Part shown: positions 5,218 through 5,314 of the stretch, piece after piece | How the letters are laid out: each line of letters opens with the position of its first letter | Position numbering within the stretch: position 1 is the stretch's first letter | From: Clostridiales bacterium | GTDB taxonomy: Bacteria; Bacillota; Clostridia; Christensenellales; CAG-138 | Length of the DNA stretch: 5,314 nt | Assembly: GCA_012511925.1 (NCBI GenBank) | Contig: JAAZFD010000027.1 | Coordinates: 1 to 5,314 of the forward strand | Reading direction: 5' to 3' | The notes under the pieces: model-generated | Seen by the model: only the letters and a program-made list of their open reading frames with translations | Told to the model about the DNA's origin: nothing | Databases searched by the model: none | Position numbers and translations under genes: made by a program

Positions 5218-5314
5218 AATATCACTGGTTATCGTAAATAACCAATATCACTGCCAAAGGCAATATCACTCGTTCCACAGGAACGAATATCATCTACCCG
5301 CTAATCCCATGTAG
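5218..5314. repeat. Modular array of hairpins joined by AATATCA(C/T) linkers
   Basis: The constant 9-mer AATATCACT occurs at 5218-5226, 5244-5252 and 5262-5270, and a fourth copy with one change (AATATCATC) is at 5286-5294. Each gap is filled exactly by a different perfect inverted repeat: GGTTAT/ATAACC (5227-5243, 5-nt loop), GCC/GGC (5253-5261, AAA loop) and CGTTCC/GGAACG (5271-5285, ACA loop). After the fourth linker, CTAC (5294-5297) and GTAG (5311-5314) could be the arms of another, looser module cut by the window end. No protein gene is supported here. The arms differ in sequence but keep pairing, so selection or the copying mechanism acts on structure. The element type is not one I can name; a palindromic intergenic repeat family or a small non-autonomous mobile element are possibilities. 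Confidence 0.8.

Noticed and set aside
5218..5294. CRISPR-like alternation of a constant unit and variable sequence
   Set aside because: The constant unit is only 9 bp, the variable parts are 9-17 nt and are themselves palindromes, and no cas genes are near.
5132..5314. Open frame running from within galE through the hairpin array
   Set aside because: It overlaps the galE 3' end in another frame, translates the repeats and has no ribosome site.

Overview
The window is AT-rich and looks like a chromosomal segment of a low-GC, endospore-forming Firmicute. It is most likely a member of the Clostridia, perhaps an Oscillospiraceae/Ruminococcaceae-type gut bacterium; that last step is inference from gene content and the style of the 3' repeats. 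The sporulation regulator SpoIIID, strong AGGAGG-type ribosome sites, TTATCCACA DnaA boxes and the tilS-hpt gene pair support the Firmicutes placement.

Layout, left to right. Positions 1-211 are an AT-rich regulatory gap holding two opposed promoters: a consensus housekeeping promoter firing leftward out of the window, and a sigma-E-like promoter firing rightward into spoIIID (212-535). A hairpin with a U-tract (588-620, minus strand) separates spoIIID from the convergent dnaN gene (653-1771, minus strand; replication sliding clamp). Positions 1772-2277 carry no credible protein gene. They hold a dense cluster of DnaA boxes, a G4 run, six in-phase DnaA-trio-like triplets and an AT-rich stretch, which together look like the unwinding half of a chromosomal replication origin. 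To the right, three co-directional genes form a tight cluster: tilS (2278-3630), hpt (3623-4159) and galE (4171-5178). The last 136 bases are a chain of small perfect hairpins joined by a constant AATATCA(C/T) linker and run off the window edge.

How it fits together: the origin fires between dnaN and tilS, so dnaN (leftward) and tilS-hpt-galE (rightward) are both read in the direction of their replication forks, while spoIIID faces the leftward fork. In the well-known Firmicute arrangement dnaA lies directly upstream of dnaN with the unwinding element between them. Here the element and its polarity toward dnaN are kept, but dnaA is absent from that place and tilS stands there in divergent orientation. 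The most interesting items are this dnaA-less origin with its DnaA-trio, the 19-bp inverted pair of DnaA-box doublets inside it, the possible leaderless start of tilS, and the modular hairpin array after galE.
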